DNA of 64,000 nt, from positions 22,522,990 to 22,586,989 of the forward strand of contig CP141139.1 of assembly GCA_035236585.1 (NCBI GenBank), written 5' to 3'. The stretch comes from Warburgia ugandensis (lineage: Eukaryota > Streptophyta > Magnoliopsida > Canellales > Canellaceae). Position 1 is the first letter of the stretch. Each line of letters begins with the position of its first letter. Below, in pieces: positions 11,271 to 23,962 of the stretch. The notes below the pieces were generated by a model. It saw only the letters and a list, made by a program, of their open reading frames with translations, ran no database searches and was not told the origin of the DNA. The position numbers and the translations under genes were made by a program.

Positions 11271-13653
11271 AGTCATTGTACTAATTACACACGAGTGATG
11301 TCAATTCACGAAGAACCTCAAGAAAGTGTATGTTGGATAGATCTTATTTAAATCTTCTAACATATCCAAAAGAAATGGTTTTGACCTAGAGTAAGGAATT
11401 AAACTAACATGGAAGCCCTAAATGCATGAAATTATAAACATGAACTAGAGGGAACTATATCAAATGACCTTTTTGAAAATAAAACTTTCCTAAACTAAAC
11501 TTGGAAACTAATTGAGACTAGTTTGAAAATACGAAACTTTAAGCAGTGAAATCTAAACTTAACATGAACTAATACTAACCAACAAAACATGCATAAAAGA
11601 CTTAAGAGAAGTGCAAAATATGGAAAAGGGTGCATGAATCAATGGGAATGAATGCATGAATGAAGCATGGTGTAGTGTGTAGTGGAGATTAAATGCAATG
11701 GTTCATGAAACTAGCAGATCATGATGCACGAATGAGACTTGAAAATATGCATGGAAACCTAAGTGAGAAGTAACAATGGATTAAGCAACTACTCTAAGGG
11801 AATATACTTTAAGATCATGAACATGACTCTTTGATTTGTGCATAAGATTCTTTGCATGTATGCATTATGAACTAAAGTGGAAACCATCCTATAATGGTGC
11901 TTATGGAAACTTTAAGTGAGGAATGTGATAAGAAATTGATTAATGTCAATAAAAACAACAAGGAAAATTTTGCAATAATAAGAACTTTATTGAATTGAAA
12001 TTTTGTACTAAAAATAGGTGCATAATACATAAGCACGGAAAAGAAATTTGTGCATCATTCTTATCATTCAAGGACAAGTATCAACTTCAACCTCATGTAA
12101 TCCAATGACCTGAGGAAGTATGCAAGTGGACCCAAAAGAGAAGCAAAGCAAAAGAGAGGAAAAAATAAGAATGAGAGCAAGAAAAGCAAGGAACTTAAGG
12201 AAAAATATGAGCAAGGACTTGATCTAAGAAATACACTCTCTTGGCTATCACTACAAGAGAGTTACAATCCTTAGGTGTAAGACAAAATGCAAATAACAAG
12301 AAAACAAACAAGTAAATAATAAGGAATCAAAGCAACAAGGAAAACATTCAAGCAAGGAAACAATGAAGAGAAGATCAAGGAACCAACCTAGACTTAGAAG
12401 AAAAATAGAAGAAAGCAAGATCCACTAAGGAGGAAGTATGGGGGGCTGGAAAAGAGGGGCTTCTTCCATGAGAAAGTCATTGGGAACTTGAGGAGGGGAA
12501 GAAGGGTGTAGGCACCTCTTAGGAGAGGTCGTCCTCCCCTTCTCCAATTTGAATTGCACATGGAACCCCTTAAACTCTTTTATATGGGTTGGCTGCCTTC
12601 TAAAAGAACCCTGATGCGAGTGGAATATGAGATGCGGAAGAGGTTATGTGGCATGAAAGGATTGGGAAATCAAATTAGAAACATAGGACAACTAAGCATG
12701 GAATCTAAGAGGAAGCAAGGTGGCAAATGCCACCTTTTTATAAGGGGGCATCTCCCCCTTGTAAAAATCTTAAAGAGCTTATGGAATTGGAAAGAGGTGG
12801 AGATAAGGATGGAGAGAGAGTGAAAGAGAGAGAAAGTGATAAGGTGGAAATAGAAGGTGATTGGGTTGCTTGGATGGATTGGGCTAGGTGACTTTAGGAA
12901 AGTGGGAGGCGCCACCTTCTTAGGAAGGTGCATCTCCCCCAAGTGGAAATCATGGGAAGGAGTGTGGAGGTGAGCTCTTCCCATTGGTCCACATTCATGC
13001 TTACCCAATTATATTTTCACTCAAATATCCTCTAATTATCTTCTTAAAAACCCACTTTTCAGCTTAGGATAATTAAGTGAAATTCTTTCCAATAGCTTCA
13101 CTCCATGTAGCTTTAGCTTAAATGGCTTGGATGGCTCTCTTTGAGTGTTCATTTGGCTTGGATTCATGGCTCACACCTTGGATTTAATGGCTTGGCTTGA
13201 CTTCCTTTAGCTTGTAACCTTCTCTTGTGGCTTATATGGTTAAGGTGACTTGAATGGCTCTCATGCAAAGGTAGTGGAAATGCATAGCTTATGCATGGGA
13301 ACATTTTAAGCACAATTAGCTCTTTCAATTGTTTCTTTGCTTGCCCTAAGATAATCTTGGACCTTGATCACACCTTGGATTGATGATGTTTAAGCCTTGG
13401 CTTGCTTAGTGAATGGCTCCAATTCTTATCTTGATCAACCTCAACTGTTGGATTTCCTAATGAAATCCTAAAAAAATAATTATTCAAAAACTTACTTTGA
13501 ATTAGCTTCTAAACTTACAAAATATCAAACTTTTGAATTATTAGGTTAGAAGTGCATGCATTACAAATCTCTTGAAAAGCCCTAAAATTTTATATTTTAT
13601 AATACATGGGCTACTAATTGGATACTTTTTTATACAAAATTGAACACTCATCA
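11271..13653 (-). mobile_element. 3' LTR of family 1 element B
   Basis: On the minus strand the LTR opens TGATGAGTGTTC at 13653, matching the plus-strand copy at 42955 (TGATAAGTGTTC). Just outside, the minus strand reads GCAAAATGCAGGTTGAGGG, a purine-rich stretch suitable as polypurine tract. Bases 11290-12240 align with the middle LTR at 21300-22210. GC-rich blocks (12480-12560, 12715-12770, 12900-12960) with CCACCTT and GGGGCATCTCCCCC are typical of this family. A few frames of 60-110 codons occur but none is protein-like. Confidence 0.75.
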
Positions 13654-14025
13654 CACCCTCAACCTGCATTTTGCTAGTTTTGAGCAAAACATGTAAAAAA
13701 TCATGAAAACAAATGTGGTTACTATTTTTGTAGGTCCTCGTGATTGTATTAAGCACATGCAACAAAGCCCTTAAACCCCTAAGTTACCCTTAGTGGACAA
13801 GTTAAGCCTCATGAGAGTTTTCTATAAATATACCACAAAATTCTCAAATTTTTTATGAAAGTCCTTATTCTTCTGAGAATTTTTTTTATTTTATATTTAG
13901 CCTATGTTAATACCTAACTTTAGCATCCTAATATAGATGAACACAAAGGTTCAAAATCTTATCCTTATGTTAAAGATATCCCATTATTTCATTAACCTTT
14001 AGAAGGTAAGTGTGTGTTGTAGCAA

Positions 14026-14056
<31 letters not shown>

Positions 14057-15700
14057 GTAGTTTCCAAGTCAAATATAAACTAAATTTCTTACAGGATATA
14101 CTTGTCACTTACAAAGAAGTCACTCAGAAAGGTTTCAATCTCTTATTAATATTTGAGTAGAATATTATTCATCAAGTCCAAAAGTCTCACATATTTCATA
14201 TAGAAGAATGATAACTTAGAAAGAATGATAATAGTCTCATGAAAGGATATCAACTACTAAGAATGTTACACTCTATCAAATTCCCTACTCATTCATTGCC
14301 ATATCTAAGCCATACTTCTCCTATGATCAAGTTAGGACTTCTATTATGACAAAACATAAGCTTAGGTAAGGCTTATCAAAAGAATAGGTATAAATGTAAA
14401 CAAAAGTTGTTTGAAAAATACGTAAATGTCTTCCATCAGTGTAGTAATAACTTTTGCATTTTCCTCACAAGAGTGATTATTCTTCTTTTTCATTTGACTA
14501 TATTTTTTGTTTTTTTTCACTTGACTTTATATATATGCTTTTTGGACTTTTTCTTCTTTTTAACCCTTTTGATGTTTATCTCTTGAATTGTATTTTTCAT
14601 ACCTTTTCCAAAGATGTTCTTCAATCTTCTCTACATACTTTAAAAAAAAATGGGTAATGGATATATTATAGGGGTTCAATATAGGTAATGGTTGTTTGGA
14701 TAGCAAAGAAAAGGCTTATTTTAAAGGCTTAATGGGTGAACTATCAAAAAATAAATTAGTGAAGCTAAAGGCTCAAGGTTAAATAAGGATGACCTCTATT
14801 ATTTTCTAAGTTTTATGTCTTAAAAATGATCATAACTTGAGAGATATATGGTATAGTCTTTTTGTGATTTCTCAATAGTTTATCAGGATGATGAATAATG
14901 ACACTAATTAAGAAGTAATGTCCATTGAAGAAAATTTTGAATTTATATATAATACTCAAGAAAAGAAGAATGGCTCAAAATTGAATTAAAGCATATATAT
15001 ATATATAGCCATTTTGTGTAATTAGTATTTTGAGTTTAATTTTAATGAAACACTTTAGAAAAAGAATAAAATAGTGAACTCATTGTATACAAGAAAAACT
15101 TAGAAATCTCATGCGTATCTATGACCTCAACTTGAATTAAAAATTGTCCTCAATGTTTTGAAATATAAGACACCTATAAGATGAATGAATAGTGTAGAAC
15201 ACTGAGACTCCAAAAACCCTGGGTTACCTCTTAGTGAGCACTAAGTTTAACTTCTACAGCTAGACATATTCTATAACTACTCTACCCTAGTCCTAGACCT
15301 GACTAGTTAACCTAATTTTTCATAATTTTAATAATGAACTAGGAAATATTTTCACACCACTTTAGAATCTCATGGTAGTCTATATACATTCTCCACCTTG
15401 AAATTGTTACTGCCGGTAACAATATGACATAGTAGACCATCGTAACTTTGAATTTGGTGAGACCACATTGAAATTGATGATCCCCCATTTTTAGAATTTC
15501 ATAGTAGTCAATAAATATCTTCCAACTTAAAATATGAGGTGTTGGTAATTGGATATCATAAAAGACCATCGTGAAGTTTGTTGGACCATATTGAAATGAA
15601 TGGTCTCCTTTTTCAACAAATTGAGGGATTATGGTGCTAGTAACAATCAATATATGTTTTTCCTCCTTCTCCCTTATATTTCCTTAAAACTAGGTATAAG
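13654..15700 (-). mobile_element. Element B internal region, 3' non-coding part
   Basis: It starts at the AACCTGCATTTTGCTAG block and follows the same order as element A (22217-23750) and element C (46137-47200): an AAAATGGGTAATGGATA block (14649; 23108), then an AACATTGTC-CTCAATG-like block (15150; 23725; 47100). In A this segment lies directly 3' of integrase. In B it is not preceded by any pol sequence. An (AT) tract lies at 14026-14052. The only notable frame is at 15339-15650. Confidence 0.65.
15339..15650 (-). CDS. Unrecognised 103-codon frame with an internal ~44-residue duplication
   Basis: I do not recognise this protein. It contains two tandem related units: GDHSFQYGPTNF...IFIDYYEILKM and GDHQFQCGLTKF...MYIDYHEILKW, each about 44 residues, in the same frame with mostly conservative replacements. 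The duplication at DNA level is about 130 bp. It lies in the interior of retroelement B, next to the insertion site of the solo LTR at 15701, and downstream (in element orientation) of the gag-like region. It has no start context that stands out. It may be a fragment of a longer element-encoded protein, or a chance open frame preserved by the recent duplication. Confidence 0.25.
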   Translation of the reverse strand: MIVTSTIIPQFVEKGDHSFQYGPTNFTMVFYDIQLPTPHILSWKIFIDYYEILKMGDHQFQCGLTKFKVTMVYYVILLPAVTISRWRMYIDYHEILKWCENIS

Positions 15701-18700
15701 TGTAACGATCCTCAAATTTGGGTTATTTTCTATGTATTAGATTATAATTTTGATGGACATAAAATCAGAATTTAATTATATGAAAATAGCCTCCTTGTAA
15801 ACTCAAAATTTGGAGATGAGATTATCAAATTTGGAATGTACGCACCTATACAAATCCAATAACACTAATTTTGAGCAAAACCGAGATCAGGATTGAAAAA
15901 TCTAAAAGTTTTACTAAATAAGAGGGGGCCAAAATTGATAATGGCAACCCCTATTTTGTCTGTTGTGACATGGTGATTGAAAATGAGATTTAACAAAGGG
16001 GGATGACCCTAGCAATGTGCTATTCCGCCACACCCCCCCCGCCCCCCCCCCATCCGACCCAATGGTGTGCTGCCGTATTATTTGGATTTGCCAGCATCGA
16101 CGCACAGTGGGAGATCCCGGATCTCTCCCCTCTTTGATGCATAGTTCCCCTCTCTATCAGGTTTTTGGCATCCGTTTCCCCTCCCCAAAATCCCTCCTTT
16201 TCATGGCAATGATATAGACCCTGATCAAGATTTTATCATTGACATACGAAGAATGGATCACCCTCCCCGATGCAGGTACCCCTCTCTCCTCTCTTTCTTC
16301 CCCTCTAGATTGGGCATGCTCGTGCACATAGGTCAGCCATGTGTTCGGTTCTTCTCCCCCTAGTTCATCAGCAATTGGCAAAGACCCAATCACCCCTGAC
16401 ATTGACTTCAGATCTCCCATCTTCCTCTCCTCTTTCCCTCCTTGATCGGGTGTCATCGCAGCACAACCAGCTTGAGACGTAGGTGCGCATAGGCTTGCCA
16501 TGTGCTAGAATTCCTCCCTTGTTTTTCTCGTCATCAGCTCAACCAAACCACGGGAGGGCTGATAAGCCAAGACCCATTTTCCCCTTGTTTCCCCCTTGCA
16601 ATTGGGCTCATGCGGTGACTTCTCCACAATTACCATCGGCCACCACTTTCCCCTATTTCCCCCTTTCACTTGACGAGTTAGGTTGGTCAACTCACTGAGT
16701 CAACTTGTTCCTGACTCGTTTTGGGGAACTAAGTTGACCCAGTATGCCTTATTTAATCCTTAAACTTCAATCCTCAATTCTGACCAATTTAGTAAGGATC
16801 TTGGAGATTCGAGATAACCGTTGTGATCCTTGCAAACTGAGGAATAATACCCATCTTCCCATTCATTGATTAGGGAAGATCTAATCATCAATTTGATTAT
16901 ACCATTGATCGAACTTTAGATTTTCTGATCTGATATAATCTAGCTTATTTTTTTTTTATCTAAATAGTCCATCATGAACCTCACAAAGTGTAGATCAAGA
17001 TCCATGCAAGATATTTTGGATCAGAAATGTTTATGGAGATGATTTAGCTAATCTTATTCAATGACTTAGATCAAATGAAGATCTAGGTATAAAATTGGAT
17101 CAAATTCTATGATCTGTACTATTTATATTTCTTAATTGGATTATTTGGTTAGGATTACTAAATTTTTATTTGATCTGGGGCTACCAAGTGAAGAATTGTG
17201 CCTAGATCAGACAGCTGAATGTTATTCAAATTAACTTGTACAAGGTAAGATTACTATCTTAATCATTTGATGGGTTGATTTAAATGTAATTAGATAAGAA
17301 TGAAGATGAAATTCATATAATAATGCACAATTAGTTGATTTAAATGATAAATTACCTAAGATTAATATGATGTGAGCCTAAATAAGATGCAAAATATGCA
17401 ATTATTGAGCCCGATTAAGTATGATTTGAATTATTAGTCAATTAGGTTGGGCCATGCTTTGAGATTCCATGGCTGAGAATCATTGGATTGTCCTAAACAT
17501 GATATATTGCAATACAAAAATATAATGTTGTGTAATTAAGAATCTAAGTTTGATAAATTGGATTCTAAATATGACCTGGATGTGATATGTATCTAGGTGG
17601 TGGAACTATGGTGGACTGCACTAGAGTTGAAGTTTGACTAATTTGGGAGGTACAGATGAGTGGTCCTTTGTCTGAAGTAGGTGACTAGATTTAGTATTTC
17701 TATGATATTATAAATCATGATCACTTCCTGGACGACTTTATCCACACGGATAGTTTGATGCATGGATATGTATGCCAACCCCATGATTCTTTGAGATTAC
17801 CTTTCAGCATGCATTGCAGATGTGTATACTACTTTTGTTAATGTGAATGATTTATGCACTATTTCTTGATGGGTTCTATGCTGCATCGATTTGATTATTT
17901 GAGGATGTTATACATAGATCTTTGATGCATGATTTTAGATATATTGAAATACTTTATCTACTTAATTTTATCAAGGATGGTTATGGATTGATTACTGATA
18001 CTTGATTTCATAGTTTCACTAATTTATGACAGGTATTTTTGCTTAGTGGATGCTATGCTAAGAGGGTTATAGGGTTGGCCACCTTCCCTCTGACTTATGG
18101 TCATTATGATTAGACGCTTGCTCAATAAATGGTGATTACTGTAGGGATTGGTATCATGGATGGTCCACACTATGGTCCCAATCCCCACCCATGCGGGACG
18201 GGTGTTGAAATCTCATGTTCTAGTGTCGATAGTGAGCGGTAGTGGTTAATAACCCTATGTGGTTGCATAGCAATCCATACACTTCTTCTGTGTGCACATG
18301 TAGTTACATACATATCTAGATGGTTATATGCAGAGGGACCCATAACGTGATGACTCATCCTCATGGTGAAGCCTATGTGGGTGGGCCTACGGGCTGGGTG
18401 AGCTATAGGTGAGGGACCCAGAGGGTTGGTATGAGTACTTATGACCAGTTATGAGTGTGGTAGGACACTTGAGGGACATGGTTGACTTGCATGCTTTGTT
18501 ATTTATGATATGCATTTGTGCTTTGTTATGATGGATTTGATTGAAATTGACTTTACCAGTTGCATGAGCATGCATCATTCATTGTTATGATTGTTGTGGT
18601 ATTTGGATCTGATACATTTATGTTTGTGTGCAAAACCATATCCTCATAGATTTTTGTAAGTGATTCTAACTCATTATTCATGCATCATTTCATTCTTGAT

Positions 18701-19375
18701 ATCTGATGATTCAACTTTTTATATAAATATTTCATATCCATAAACTTTATCAAAAACTCAGATCTTTATACGTCATGCTACAATTCTTTAAATTGATATT
18801 AAATGTGGTTACCTACACAAGCACTGGCTTACTAAGGCATTGCTTTGGTTTACAAGGCCTCAGATATAGAGAGTAGTAACAGGTTTGATATGCTGACAGA
18901 GGAGGTAAAAGGATGACAGTTTCCAGTAATCTAAAGAGGATATTTCAGAAATTATAAGATTTGTTTAGATGTAACTTTGGTTATAACTAATGGATTGTAC
19001 ATTTTTACAATTTACATTGTGACTAGATGTAATATATTCATGTTGGATGTGATGGCTATGTATGGACGACCCTTGGCAATGTTGCCTTATCTTAATTTTC
19101 TTATCCATTGTTCGCCCATATGTTTTTATCGATGTTTGTATTTGAATGAGATGGATGGGCATGGAGATTGAGTCTCCTAAGTGTCATGTCATGTCATTAT
19201 ATTTATTAGGTGATTGTTGTATTACATGTGTTATTTACCATGGTCCAAAATACAGAGGAGACTTTGTCAGATTTTTGTTTTTGGTCGATTTCAAAATCTA
19301 TATTTTTAAAACTGGGATCCAGATGCATTTTACTATATTATTATTTTATTATTGTGGGAAACCTGAGGTGTCACA
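15701..19375 (+). mobile_element. Solo LTR, 3675 bp, family 2, TSD ATAAG
   Basis: It begins TGTAACGATCCTCAAATTTG and ends AACCTGAGGTGTCACA. The five bases before (15696-15700) and after (19376-19380) are both ATAAG, a perfect 5-bp target-site duplication. Its two sides are interior of element B. It carries a GC-richer section (16010-16720), the CTATGCTA..GGCCACC block at 18048-18090, and a stem-loop at 18832-18863. No gene is present; the frames at 16157-16501 and similar are products of the GC-rich section. Confidence 0.88.
18832..18863 (+). promoter_or_regulatory. Conserved LTR stem-loop (imperfect copy)
   Basis: CTAAGGCATTG (18832-18842) pairs with CAAGGCCTCAG (18853-18863) at 9 of 11 positions. 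The upstream flank ACCTACACAAGC is shared with the copy at 49774-49805 read on the minus strand. It lies 512 bases before the LTR end. Confidence 0.5.
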
Positions 19376-19380
19376 ATAAG

Positions 19381-21221
19381 CTGACTCTATACTTCCCTAA
19401 AAGGTTGTTCTTGATTTAATGAAGGCAAGGATATGGTGGGGCTTACACCTTTGGTGTCTTCTAATGTGTACCTTAGAGCTAGTTGATGTAGGGTTAGTAC
19501 ATCACTAGACTCTTTTTCTTCATGCTCTTCAGATGCAGGTAAGGTTTTAGGTGGACCTATATTTCTATGTGGAGGATGATCAAATAAGGTCTAGAGGTCC
19601 CAATTGAGTATGTCTTCTACACTACATGACTTAAATTGAATTCAGGATATGTAGAGAGTTCTACTCAGTCTTACCATTGAGAACTGTCTACTATAGGCAC
19701 ATTGTCTAAATATTCATGCTCTTCATCAATGGATGTCTTCTCATCATAATCATAAGAAGGATTAGGACATGACTCGAATGGATGTAAGTCAAAGATTTGA
19801 AAGGATGGTTGCAGACTTTGTGGCTCAAAATGAATAGATGGAAATTCCCACCTTGAAATTCTTTCAAGTGTTTTTTCACTCTCCTCCCTCATTTATTTTA
19901 TTTTCTCAGCCCAATTTTTAATTGTAGCAAGGTTTTGATCTATTATTTCACTAAATCATTGCATACATTTTAGATTTTGAATCTCTTCTAATGATTGCTC
20001 CTTCTGTTGTAGAGGAAATGACTCATAAGGTTGGTACTACTGTGACATTTGGGTACTGAAAAAGGGCTGAGTAGGTTGAACCAATGACGGTTTCCCTATT
20101 AAGGTTGATAATCATGGTAGGGTTGTTTAGGGTGGGACCATGTTGGTTCTTCCTAATATTGATAATCTTAAGACATGGTTGTTCATGATGCCTAGCCCAT
20201 CCATTATAGTCTTGGTAGTTTGTCTCAGGATAATAATTATAGCTAGGTTATGCTAAAGCACTGGGTGCATCCGCTTGCTCCTCATAATATTCATTATAGC
20301 TGACACTTGATGGCCATCAAGGAGTGGGATGTTATGGTTTAGAATAGGTATAGTTATTATTGTATTAAGGTTGTTGATATGACTCAATATTTTTCCTTGA
20401 AGCATCTAACCTACCCAGTATATTGTTCATCCTATCAATCACTATGTCAAATTACTTAGATCAGGTGGGCCAAGGATCTGGTGATGAAATCCAATCATTA
20501 TCTTATAAGGGTTCCTGTGGAGCCCTTACTAACATTATGTTCCATCCACCATAAAGCAATAAATGTGCAATGCAAGTACAAGTAAGCAAACTAATGCAAC
20601 CTATATGCTATCCAACCAAGGGTTAGATATGTGTAATTTAATGCAACAACCCTAAAGAAGATGTGACAAATTAAGATGAATGACCCTAAACTATATGAAT
20701 TACTCTACCAATGAAGACACAAATTACACTAAATGCAACTATACTAGAAAAAACAACCCTAAATAAGATGCAACAATTTAAGATGAATGACCCTAAACTA
20801 TCTGAATTATTCCACCAACCAAGAGGCAAATTACACTAAATGCAACTATGCTAGAAAAGTAAAAGAGAGTAAAGAAGGCTTATAATGGGATTTTCGATGA
20901 AAATCAAGTGTGAAACACCATATCCCATGCTTGCCCTATTACAACCCATTTAAAATTGAATAAAGAAATTGCAAGTTACAATGAGGCACAAGTTCACTAA
21001 GAAAGAAAAATATAGGGAAACACTAAAACTTGATGAAGCTTTGGCCACAAGATTGCCATTGCTCCTTTGCCAAAATTTCCTCATACAAAACAAGTAAGAT
21101 AGATCAATTTATGAGAAATTAGCAAGATATGCAAATGCATAGGTTCTAATCTAATGAAACTTAAAACTAGGACCAAAAGTAAGCAATCTAAAGAAAGATC
21201 CAACCACAAATATGTTGTGAT
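19381..21221 (-). pseudogene. Element B internal region, gag-like remnant and leader
   Basis: Read on the minus strand from the primer site at 21239, about 700 bases of leader with a 107-bp tandem duplication are followed by a stop-ridden Tyr/Pro/Asn-rich region (about 20400-20050) resembling the C-terminal part of some plant retroelement gag proteins. Near 19990-19880 a coiled-coil-like stretch and the frame at 19671-19892 follow. No protease, reverse transcriptase or integrase motif lies between here and the B 3' LTR. B is therefore a pol-less derivative. The gag assignment is weak because no zinc knuckle was found. Confidence 0.4.
20645..20860. repeat. 107-bp tandem duplication in the leader of element B
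   Basis: Copies start at 20645 and 20752. Both hold AACAACCCTAAA, AAGATGAATGACCCTAAACTAT and ACACTAAATGCAACTAT in the same order, with a handful of differences. It is probably a replication-slippage or template-switch product. Confidence 0.9.
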
Positions 21222-21239
21222 TCCCAAGCAACGACACCA
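21222..21239 (-). other. Degenerate tRNA-Asp-type primer-binding site
   Basis: The minus strand reads TGGTGTCGTTGCTTGGGA against the canonical tRNA-Asp site TGGCGCCGTTGCCGGGGA (14 of 18). On the plus strand all four differences are C-to-A or G-to-A. It lies 11 bases inside the LTR edge at 21251. It shows that 21251-22216 is a 5' LTR for the sequence to its left (element B), and supports an Athila-like lineage. Confidence 0.7.
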
Positions 21240-21250
21240 AAAACCTTTTA

Positions 21251-22216
21251 TGTGTGTTAATTTTACTTGCACGCACACAAATTACTGTAGTAATTGCATG
21301 CGAGGAATCTCATGGAAGTGTATGTTGGATGGATCTTATTTAAATCATCTAACCCAGCCAAAAGAGATGGTTTTGGCCTAGACTAAGGAATTAAAATAAC
21401 ATGGAAGCCATAAATGCATGAAATTATGAACATGATCTAAATGGAATTACATAAAAATGAACTTTCTGAAAATAAAACTTTCCTAAACCAAACTTGGAAA
21501 TTAACTAAGACTACTATGCGACACTTTATGCAATGAAATCTAAACCTAACATGAACTAATCCCAACAAACAAAACTGCAACAAAGACTTGAGGGAAGTGC
21601 AAAATATGGAAAAGAGTGCATGAACCAATGGTGGAATAAATGCATAAATGGAGCATGGGGTAGTGTGCATGGGAGATTAAATGCAATGGTTCATGGAAAC
21701 TAGTAGATCATGATGCATGAATGAGACTTGAAAATATGCATGGAAACCTAAGGGAGAAGCAACAATGGATCAAGAAACTACTCTAAGGGAATATACTTCA
21801 AGATCATGTGCACGGTTCTTTGAATGTATGCGTTATGAACTAAAGTGGAAACCACCCTATAATCATGCTTAAGGAAACTTTAAAGTGAAGAGTGCGTGAA
21901 CTTAAGAAAGAATGTGTTAAGCAATTGATTAATTTCAGTAGAAATAACACAGATAATTTAACAATAGCAAGAACTTTATTGAATTGAAATCTTATACAAA
22001 AAAATAGGTGCAAAATACATAGAGCATGGAAAAGAAATTTGCGCACCATTCTTGTCATTCAAGGAGAAGTATCAAATTCAATCTCATGTAATCCAACTAC
22101 CCAAGGATGTCCACAAGTGGACCCAAAAGAGAGGAAAAAAATGAGAATGAGAGCAAGAAAAGCAAGGAAGTTAAGGAAAAAGATGAGCAAGGACTTGATC
22201 TATCACTCTCTTGGCT
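21251..22216 (-). mobile_element. Middle LTR shared by elements B and A, internally shortened
   Basis: The left edge TGTGTG (ends CA on the sense strand) adjoins the B primer site. Bases 21300-22210 match 11310-12245 closely, then the sequence jumps to the AACCAGCATTTTGCTAG block (22228) that in B lies outside the LTR at 13660. About 1.4 kb of the LTR 5' half (the counterpart of 12245-13650) is therefore missing. To the right lies the 3' interior of element A, so the same LTR serves as B's 5' LTR and A's 3' LTR. Confidence 0.7.
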
Positions 22217-22426
22217 ATCAACCCCCAACCAGCATTTTGCTAGTCCCCAGCAAAAGATGCAAAAAATCAAAGCACCAAATTTCAAAAATAATTTTCAAGT
22301 CAATTCCACTTTTTTCTAAGAGAATTATCTTCAATAAATCTATCAACTTTAGCAAATTAATAAAAGTGAATGAAGAATTCAAAACCCTACCCATATGCTA
22401 AAAATATTTCATTTGAGTTCAGATCT

Positions 22427-22430
<4 letters not shown>

Positions 22431-22463
<33 letters not shown>
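22431..22463. repeat. (GT)16 microsatellite
   Basis: A perfect GT tract inside the non-coding 3' interior of element A. The homologous place in B carries GTGTGTTG followed by an (AT) tract. Confidence 0.97.
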
Positions 22464-22464
<1 letters not shown>

Positions 22465-23749
22465 ATATATAACCTACATATACTATAATCTTTACATCTA
22501 AGTAGACTTATAACTTTTGAACTCCATCTAAAATATGTTTTGACCTCAATCCTCACTAATAGATATATACTCAAAATTAAAATCTCTCAAAAATATGGTT
22601 CAAATCATATCTCTCTTTTAAATATGTGAGCAAAATCAATAAAAGCACATTTACTCACATATACTCATGAAGAATAGGAGTTACTAAGGAATTTAATTGT
22701 CGATCCCTTTAGAATGGATGCCATTACCTTTGAATATTGAGAAATATCACTCTTTAAATCCTATCTATTCATATCCTCATCAAGACTATATTTCTTTTAG
22801 AATCAATAGGTCTTTAATTGAGACAAAACGTAGGCTTAGGGCACTATACCAAAGAAAGGGTATAAGTGTATTCAAAAGTTTCTTAAAAAATAAGTAGATG
22901 TCTTCTACTAAAGTTAGTAATTCTTTCTTTTCTTTGCTGAAGTGAATATTTTTCTTTGCATTCTTCAAACTAATTTTTTTTCTTTTTCACTTTTTCTCTT
23001 TTCATTTCAACCTTTTGAAGAACATTCCTTTTCTTGATATTCACTTTTCTGCTTTCATTGCAACTAAAAATTATATCTTCATTCATCTCTAACTTATTTT
23101 TCAAAGAAAATGGGTAATGGATAATATATATTGGGTTAATTAGTGATAAAAATACTTTTAGGTAGGCTTTACATCTCTAGGTTGACAACAAGGATGGCCT
23201 AAATCATTTCCTAGGTTTTGTATAATCTATCAGATTCAATGAACTTTTAGAACTTTAAAGGTAATACTCTAATTATTTAGGTAATTAGCCAAAATTGAGA
23301 ATTGATGGGATCAATTTTCTTTAAGCACTCTGAAGAAAATTAGAAACATTTATAACCTCTTAAAAAGAATGAATGTCTCTAAAACTTACTTAGGTTATAG
23401 GTCTCCACTAAATTTCTTCATAATTTCTCAGTTATAGCTACTTATCAATCTAGACTATTTATATACAACTGCGTGTATAGATGTGATCCAAGACTTTGCT
23501 TTTAGAATACTTTAGAAAATAATTAAAATAATAAATTAATCATATTCAATTTCATTAATGAGCTAAATTTATCTAGATTATTCTTCAGAAAATTCAAGTC
23601 TCATCATAGTGTAGGAATTGACTTAAAACTTTTCATTTTTTTTTTTGAAAAATCAAGGAAATCACTTAAAAACCTAAAAGAACTAGAATTTGCTAGAATT
23701 CTACACCCCTAACCTAAAAGAAACATTGTCTTCAATGTTTAAAAAGTAG

Positions 23750-23891
23750 GACCTAAAATGAATATGGGTGATGTAGAGAAAAAATACAAAATATGGTACA
23801 AAGGGATCAAATCCACTCAAGACCTAAAATGAATATGGGTGATGCAGAGAAAAAATACAAAATATGGTATAGAGGGATGAGATCCACTCAA
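23750..23891. repeat. 71-bp tandem duplication just 3' of integrase
   Basis: Units 23750-23820 and 23821-23891 are nearly identical (GACCTAAAATGAATATGGG ... ATCCACTCAA), differing at only about five bases. Element C has one diverged copy at ~47130-47205. Confidence 0.95.
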
Positions 23892-23962
23892 TCCTGATAA
23901 ACAAGATCCTCCAAAGTTGTGGACTTAACTTCTAAATTCTCATATTCTAGGAAGGGCTTTAA

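Larger units (their letters stand above)
22217..23962 (-). mobile_element. Element A, non-coding region between integrase and 3' LTR
   Basis: AT-rich sequence collinear with 13654-15200 and 46137-47200. It contains a (GT) tract at 22431-22463 where B has (AT) at 14026-14052, an AATGGGTAATGGATA block at 23108, and two 71-bp tandem copies at 23750-23891. Reading frames at 22039-22401 and 22697-22897 run across repeats and are not protein-like. Confidence 0.65.

Noticed and set aside
16157..16501. 114-codon minus-strand frame in GC-rich sequence
   Set aside because: Also inside the body of a solo LTR (15701-19375), with no recognisable protein features.
22039..22401. 120-codon Lys-rich plus-strand frame
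   Set aside because: It spans the junction between the shared LTR and the element A interior and is Lys-rich because of A-rich DNA.
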